The notes below the pieces were generated by a model, which was given only the letters and a program-made list of their open reading frames with translations, was not told where the DNA came from and did not search any database. Shown in pieces: positions 13,401-17,161 of a DNA stretch of 17,161 nt (position 1 is its first letter; each line of letters starts with the position of its first letter). The position numbers and the translations under genes were made by a program. The stretch comes from Candidatus Aerophobetes bacterium Ae_b3b. Lineage in GTDB: Bacteria > Aerophobota > Aerophobia > Aerophobales > AE-B3A. Location: NCBI GenBank assembly GCA_005223085.1, contig NJBP01000046.1, positions 1-17,161 of the forward strand, given 5' to 3'.

Positions 13401-13905
13401 CCTTATAAAGGTCCTGATAGAAAAGACAAACCTGTCTTGCCTCATCAAACCTGCCCTTCTGAAGCAAAGAGGGAATCTCACCCTTCATGCAGCCAGAAAG
13501 AACTACCAATCCTTCTTTCTTACGGGAAAGGATCTCTTTATCAAGGCGAGGATGGTAATAAAAACCTTCCAAAAAGCCAATTGTTACCAATTCCATGAGA
13601 TTATGATAGCCTTTTTTATCCTTAGCCAGCAGAGTTAAGTGATAGGAGACAGTCTCTCCCTTTACTTTCTTTTTTTTGAATCGCGAGCCGGGAGCCAAGT
13701 AGATCTCGCAGCCCAGGATAGGCTTTATTCCTCTTTTGCTGGCAATTCGATAGAACTCTACCGCTCCAAATAGGTTGCCGTGATCGGTCAGAGCTAAGGC
13801 GGGCATATCAAACTTATAGGCCTGATTAACTAACTTAGAAATGGAAGAAGCTCCATCCAGAAGGCTGTACTCGCTGTGGATATGAAGGTGGGTAAATTCA
13901 CTCAT
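10486..13905 (-). CDS. dnaE: DNA polymerase III alpha subunit
   Basis: The replicative polymerase, 1139 residues from the ATG at 13905. That start has AAGGA six bases upstream and the expected FTHLHIHSEYSLLDG N-terminus; a longer frame to 13950 has no support. The PHP domain (about 1-220) shows HLHIH (6-10), TDHG (40-43), E67, C139 and ND-VH (205-208), so its metal ligands look mostly intact. The polymerase core has PDIDIDIQDE (396-405, catalytic aspartates) and KIDFLGLKTL (546-555, third aspartate D548). QLSFF (902-906) is an internal sliding-clamp motif, and an OB fold occupies about 970-1050. No DnaQ-type exonuclease is fused. It acts as the core of the replisome in the cytoplasm. Confidence 0.97.
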   Translation of the reverse strand: MSEFTHLHIHSEYSLLDGASSISKLVNQAYKFDMPALALTDHGNLFGAVEFYRIASKRGIKPILGCEIYLAPGSRFKKKKVKGETVSYHLTLLAKDKKGYHNLMELVTIGFLEGFYYHPRLDKEILSRKKEGLVVLSGCMKGEIPSLLQKGRFDEARQVCLFYQDLYKDDFYLEVQDTGLEEQKEVNQVLVQLSRELSIPLVATNDVHYLYRKDARAQDVLLCIQTGKTLKDTDRLKFASSEFYFRSPEEMGKVFSDLPEAISNSRAISEKCNLKLDLGKIHLPHYQIPSGYDLNGYLKKLCQEGVSNRYATASSTVLKRLEVELNIIGRMGYAGYFLVVWDFARYAKEKQILVGPGRGSVTGSLVAYLLGITNINPLAYGLLFERFLNPERTAMPDIDIDIQDERRSEVINYVRRKYGKENVAQIITFGTMAARGAVRDVGRVLGIPYSKVDRIAKLISFNRSLKTAIEESTELKELVKEDPDIKNLFEIAQSIEGLTRHASTHAAGVVIAPDKLTHYTPLYRTPKNEMTTQYEMHSLEAIGLLKIDFLGLKTLNVIQDTLEIIKQRKGEEVDLDRISLEDEKTYRLLSAGETLGVFQLESRGMQDLLKKLRPAKTEDLIAVLALYRPGPLHSRMVDDFIKRKHGQSKVQYLHPELKPILEETYGVILYQEQVMRIASVLAGFSLGRADILRRAMGKKIPRLMDEQRDKFVQGAKEKGLDSVVANRIFELMAHFAGYGFNKSHSAGYALISYQTAYLKANYPLEFMAALLTSERENTDKLILYVNECRRMGIEVLPPDINQSSTKFIVAGDKIRFGLTAVKNVGEAAISSVLKVREKEGEFSSIFDFCRRVDLRTVNKRIIESLVKCGAFDSLVGNRSQNLVAINEATEEASQVQADRERGQLSFFGTLEKRGGSLAKERFPEIEEAPQSRRLAWEKELLGIYVSGHPLEKYQKKITHYLANSIYDLSGMRDREKIRIMGVITTIIQKKDRKGKRMAFFTLEDLESEIEVVVFSSLYEEYASYIKEGGLVLVKGKLDTASTPPKVIAQEVLPFSRIKDVTHNLHVNLKEDRLEKENLVRLKEILCSYKGKHNTYLHFSNKGGEETIIRSKSIKVGFTDSLISEVEDLLGSKSLWLSED

Positions 13906-13922
13906 ACCTAATCCTTTATTGT

Positions 13923-13950
13923 ATCTTACAAGATATTCAGTCCCTGTCAA
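13923..13950 (-). promoter_or_regulatory. Possible dnaE promoter
   Basis: On the minus strand a perfect TTGACA (13950-13945) is followed after 16 bases by TAAGAT (13928-13923), four of six matches to the -10 consensus. The start of transcription would be only about 10 bases before the dnaE ATG, close to the ribosome site, which lowers confidence. Confidence 0.35.
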
Positions 13951-13951
13951 T

Positions 13952-13977
13952 TTGACAAAAAAATGGTATAGTATAAT
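13952..13977 (+). promoter_or_regulatory. Promoter of the TPR operon
   Basis: A perfect TTGACA (13952-13957) precedes TATAAT (13972-13977), but the spacing is only 14 bases. The overlapping TAATAT at 13974-13979 would give 16. The whole -10 region is A/T-rich. The GGAGG ribosome site and ATG of the TPR gene follow within 35 bases. Together with the opposing TGTCAA at 13945-13950 the -35 boxes form the palindrome TGTCAA-T-TTGACA. Confidence 0.5.
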
Positions 13978-14008
13978 ATATTTAAAACTCTAGGGAGGGA
14001 AATAATAA

Positions 14009-16768
14009 ATGAAGAAAATATGGATGGTAGGATTGGGAATTTTTCTGTTCAGTTTTTTTCTTCTTCCCCAGGTCTGGGGGGAAGAACAGGTCTATAAGGA
14101 ATTTATATTTGCTCAGGGTCTATATGAAGATGGCAAATTCGGTTTAGCAGCCGTTCAATTTCAAAAGTTCATCGAAAATTTTCCAGAAAATAGAAATTGT
14201 GATAGAGCCCAATACTTACTAGGAGCATGTTTCTGGAATCAGGAAAAATATGAGGAAGCCATCTCTGCTTTTGACCGGCTTCTTCAAAAATATCCCGAAA
14301 GCGACTGGGTCGATGATAGCCTTTATCAAGTGGGGGAAAACTATTATCGCCTGAGAAATTATGCAGAGGCTATCCCTTATTATGAGACGCTAATTGAAAA
14401 CTACCCTCAAAGTAATCTCGTTGCCCCTTCCCTTTATTCATTGGGATACGCCTATGTTGAGCAAGAAAACTACCAGGGGAGCCTGCGAGCCTTCAAGAAA
14501 CTGCGAGATGAGTTTCCTGAATTTAAGCAGATCTCTGAAGTTCACTACATCATTGCCAAGATCCTCTATGATAACAAAAGATATCCCGAGGCTATTAATG
14601 AATACTCTACTTTCATCCGCGCTTTCCCAACTTCAAAATATCGATCTAACGCCTATCTGGAAAGGGGATGGGCTTATTTCGAAGAGGAAAATTACGGTAA
14701 AGCTAGAGATGACTTTGCTGCAGTAGAAGCCTTTTTCTGGCTGGGAGAGTCTCTCTATAATCTGGGTCAATTTAGAGAGGCAAGGAAGGCTTATGAGAAA
14801 GCTTTAGAAAAGCCCGAGCCAACCTGGAAACCACAGGCCTATTATGGCGTTGCTTATACTTATTTTAAGGAAAAAAATTATCCCCAGGCGGCCGATGCTT
14901 TTGAAAAATACATCGCTGCCTTCCCAGGTTCACCTAATCTTGCCGAATCCTGGACTCGTCTGGGAGATTGCCTCTATTTCCAGAACAAGTTTTCCTCTGC
15001 TAGAGAGAGTTACTTGACGGTAGTAACCAGTTATCCGCAAAGTGAATTTGTTCCGGATTCTCTTTATGGAATTGCTTATACTTATCTCGATGAGAAAACA
15101 TACGAGGAGGCGGAAAATTATTTAAGTCAGCTAATTAAAAAATTCCCTAACTTTGAGAATATTCCAGATGCAACTTTCTGGTTGGGAGAATCTTTCCTTA
15201 ACCTTTCCCAATATGGAAAAGCACTTGAAGCATTCCAGAAGGTCATCATTGATTATCCTGATGATCCACTAGCCGCACGTTCTCAATACGAGAGTGGGTG
15301 GTGTTATTTAAAACAAAACCGGTTTGAGGTTGCCACCACTGAATTTGACAAGGTCATCCAGAATTACCCTCAGTCTAAGTGGGTCGATAATGCCCTCCTG
15401 ATGATGGGAAGTAGCCTTTTTAATTTGAAGAAGTTTAGAGAAGCTATTCAGACCTACTCAAAGATAGAGAAAAATTACCCAACTTCAAATCTCGTTCCCA
15501 CCTCAATTTATCAAATCGCCGCCTCTCATTTCAATCTCGGTGAGTATGATGAGGCAAGACAACGGTATCAACGATTTCTAACCCTTTATCCTGAGGACAG
15601 AAATGCCCCTAATGCTCAATTGTTCATCGGCTGGACCTACTTTAAACAAACTAAATGGGAGCAAGCCAAAGAAGCACTCCAAAAAGTAATTCTCAATTAC
15701 CCCCAGGAAGAACAGCTTCATCCAGATGCCTATTCTCTTATAGGAGAGTGCGATTATAATCAGGAAAAATATGGAGAAGCTTTAAACACCTTCGAAACTT
15801 TGATTGGGAAATATCCAAACAGCAACTTTGTTCCTCACGCCTGGCTTAGAATAGGGGAATGTTATGAGCAGATGAATCAAGTGGAGAAATCCTTGGAAGT
15901 TTTCCGCAAAGTGATAAGAGACTATCCCAATTTTGAGAGAGCTGATTATGCCCAGTGGAAGATAGCCATTCATTTTCTGGGAAAAGAAAAGTGGCAGGAA
16001 GCTGTTTCAGAAATGGAAAAGCTTATTAATAATTTCCTTGAGAGTTCCTATCATTCCCAGGCCTATTACCGGACCGGTTGGAGTCTTTACAGATTAGGTA
16101 AATTTCCCCAGGCCGCCTCATATTATTCTCAATTTATTAAGTTATTTCCCCAAAATCCCTTACGAGGAGAAGTTTTTTACCAGCTGGGAGAATCTTTATT
16201 GAAACAGAAAAAATTTAGAGAGGCTATCGACTCTTACAGCCAGGCTCTCCAGGTGACCAAAGAGAAAGAGATCATCCTCAACTCCCTTTATGAAAGTGCC
16301 CTCTGCTGGGAAAATCTGGGTAATTGGGAAAAGCAGGGAGAAATTCTGGAAAAATTTATCGAGCGATTTCCCGAACATGGTTTGGCTTCTCTGGCTCACC
16401 TAAAACTCGCCAATTCCCTTTTCAATAGGGAAAAAATTGCCCAGGCACGAGAGCACTACTCTTACGTGGTCAAAACTACTGAAGAAAGTCAATTGGCAGT
16501 GGAGGCCCAGTTTAGAATGGGAGATTGCTGGTTTAATGAGAAAAAATTCGATAAAGCTATAGTGGAATACCTTCGAGTTCCCATTCTTTATCCCCAGTAT
16601 AAAGAATGGGGAGTTAAGGCTCAATTCCGTGTGGGACGTTGTTATGAAGCCTTGGGCAAGTTCGAGGAAGCGAAAAAAACTTACCAAAAGATCCTGCAAG
16701 TGGAGTCTCTTAAGGAAGAATACCGAAATGATGCCCAAGAAAGGCTAAGGCAACTGGAAGGTAGATAA
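14009..16768 (+). CDS. Secreted multi-TPR protein, about 24 repeat units
   Basis: A 919-residue protein. Residues 1-24 are a classical Sec signal peptide: MKK, a hydrophobic core with FLFSFFLLP, and a cleavage site near VWG-EE. The rest is an uninterrupted solenoid of tetratricopeptide-like units, almost all exactly 37 residues long, with the pattern A/L-x-Y-x-x-G-x-x-x-x-x-x-x-x-Y/F-x-x-A-x-x-x-F/Y-x-x-x-I-x-x-Y-P. This resembles the TPR modules of BamD, YbgF/CpoB and other periplasmic scaffold proteins, but is far longer. Unit 6 and unit 7 are joined without the usual YP-linker, as if about 14 residues were lost (near 14700-14730). The protein probably scaffolds other envelope proteins. It is the first gene of an operon: GGAGG is ten bases before its ATG and the next gene starts ten bases after its stop. 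Confidence 0.9.
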   Translation: MKKIWMVGLGIFLFSFFLLPQVWGEEQVYKEFIFAQGLYEDGKFGLAAVQFQKFIENFPENRNCDRAQYLLGACFWNQEKYEEAISAFDRLLQKYPESDWVDDSLYQVGENYYRLRNYAEAIPYYETLIENYPQSNLVAPSLYSLGYAYVEQENYQGSLRAFKKLRDEFPEFKQISEVHYIIAKILYDNKRYPEAINEYSTFIRAFPTSKYRSNAYLERGWAYFEEENYGKARDDFAAVEAFFWLGESLYNLGQFREARKAYEKALEKPEPTWKPQAYYGVAYTYFKEKNYPQAADAFEKYIAAFPGSPNLAESWTRLGDCLYFQNKFSSARESYLTVVTSYPQSEFVPDSLYGIAYTYLDEKTYEEAENYLSQLIKKFPNFENIPDATFWLGESFLNLSQYGKALEAFQKVIIDYPDDPLAARSQYESGWCYLKQNRFEVATTEFDKVIQNYPQSKWVDNALLMMGSSLFNLKKFREAIQTYSKIEKNYPTSNLVPTSIYQIAASHFNLGEYDEARQRYQRFLTLYPEDRNAPNAQLFIGWTYFKQTKWEQAKEALQKVILNYPQEEQLHPDAYSLIGECDYNQEKYGEALNTFETLIGKYPNSNFVPHAWLRIGECYEQMNQVEKSLEVFRKVIRDYPNFERADYAQWKIAIHFLGKEKWQEAVSEMEKLINNFLESSYHSQAYYRTGWSLYRLGKFPQAASYYSQFIKLFPQNPLRGEVFYQLGESLLKQKKFREAIDSYSQALQVTKEKEIILNSLYESALCWENLGNWEKQGEILEKFIERFPEHGLASLAHLKLANSLFNREKIAQAREHYSYVVKTTEESQLAVEAQFRMGDCWFNEKKFDKAIVEYLRVPILYPQYKEWGVKAQFRVGRCYEALGKFEEAKKTYQKILQVESLKEEYRNDAQERLRQLEGR

Positions 16769-16778
16769 GGAGAAAAAA

Positions 16779-17161
16779 ATGATAAAAACAATACTGCTGT
16801 CTGTATTGACCTACTTAATTCTCTTTTCGAACCCTCTTCAGGCACAAGAGCCACCATTGAAAGAGGAGCCACTTCCTACGAAGCTCCCTACTGTCATAGT
16901 TAAGGGAACGGATAGGTCTTATTTGGAGATAATAAGGGCGAAGGCTCTTCCCCTCATGGAGTATCGGGGAAAAAAGGAACTAGCCCCGCCCTCCATCCAG
17001 ATCCCTTGGAGGAAAAAGGTCTATTATCATCCGCTTTCTTTTCCCGGTTTAGAAAGAAAAGCCATAGAAGGAGCCCCCTTAGCTCCTTTAAAGCCGAGAA
17101 AGAAAATCAGTCCCGTTGCTCTTGTTCTCCCTGAGCTTGTCTCACCATCTGCCAGGTATGT
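16779..17161 (+). CDS. Secreted protein of unknown function, N-terminal part (runs off the window)
   Basis: An open frame from ATG 16779 to the window edge (127 complete codons, no stop). AAGGAG lies six bases upstream, ten bases after the TPR gene stop, so it is the second gene of that operon. Residues 1-22 form a signal peptide (MIKTILLSVLTYLILFSNPLQA, cut before QE, given in two halves: charged start then hydrophobic core). The mature start is rich in proline, lysine and glutamate, followed by LPTVIVKGTDRSYLEIIRAK, which has a faint resemblance to the N-terminal plug-like region of TonB-dependent or other outer-membrane proteins. I do not recognise the family. The rest is basic and proline-rich with no further motif. 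An envelope protein that works with the TPR scaffold is the simplest inference. Confidence 0.75.
   Translation, partial: MIKTILLSVLTYLILFSNPLQAQEPPLKEEPLPTKLPTVIVKGTDRSYLEIIRAKALPLMEYRGKKELAPPSIQIPWRKKVYYHPLSFPGLERKAIEGAPLAPLKPRKKISPVALVLPELVSPSARY

Noticed and set aside
13906-13950. Longer dnaE start at 13950
   Set aside because: It lacks a ribosome site and family similarity, and would overlap the promoter region. The ATG at 13905 has AAGGA at six bases.

Overview
This window comes from a bacterial chromosome, most likely an uncultivated diderm of moderate G+C. The bacterial calls rest on a two-subunit (alpha/beta) glycyl-tRNA synthetase, a bacterial replicative DNA polymerase III alpha subunit, good Shine-Dalgarno sites and sigma-70-like promoters. 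A very long secreted TPR protein, followed by a second secreted protein, suggests an outer membrane. I cannot name the phylum; the palindromic intergenic repeats are of a kind I associate with environmental candidate phyla, but that is recall, not a test.

Left part (1-3694): the 3' end of an FGGY-type sugar kinase (+) converges on a compact minus-strand cluster. In transcription order this is a 72-residue unknown protein, a CinA-C/PncC nicotinamide-nucleotide amidase, a Nudix hydrolase and an eIF-2B/ribose-1,5-bisphosphate-isomerase-like protein. Start/stop distances run from a 32-base gap to an 11-base overlap, so it looks like one operon, plausibly for nucleotide/NAD repair or salvage. Upstream lies a separately promoted DUF362 protein with a NuoB-like cysteine tail.

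Middle (3695-9904): a divergent intergenic region carries two good promoters and a palindromic repeat. It is followed on the plus strand by glyQ, repeat, glyS, repeat, a PSP1/RicT-like protein, a PP-loop tRNA-thiolase-like protein and a HAD-IIA phosphatase. The last three are joined by 4-base start/stop overlaps. The theme is tRNA charging and tRNA modification, interrupted by REP/MITE-like elements. One of these adds a false N-terminal extension to the RicT-like reading frame.

Right part (9905-17161): a hairpin-rich convergent spacer, then acylphosphatase and dnaE on the minus strand. A short divergent promoter region, whose -35 boxes form one palindrome, leads to a 919-residue secreted protein made of about 24 TPR-like units of 37 residues. 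Ten bases later starts a second secreted protein that runs off the window.

No tRNA, rRNA, CRISPR array, transposase or phage gene was seen. Most genes are housekeeping. The less ordinary parts are the Nudix/eIF-2B-like/PncC cluster, the RicT/PP-loop/HAD cluster, the shared repeat flanks around glyQ, and the TPR operon with its unknown secreted partner.
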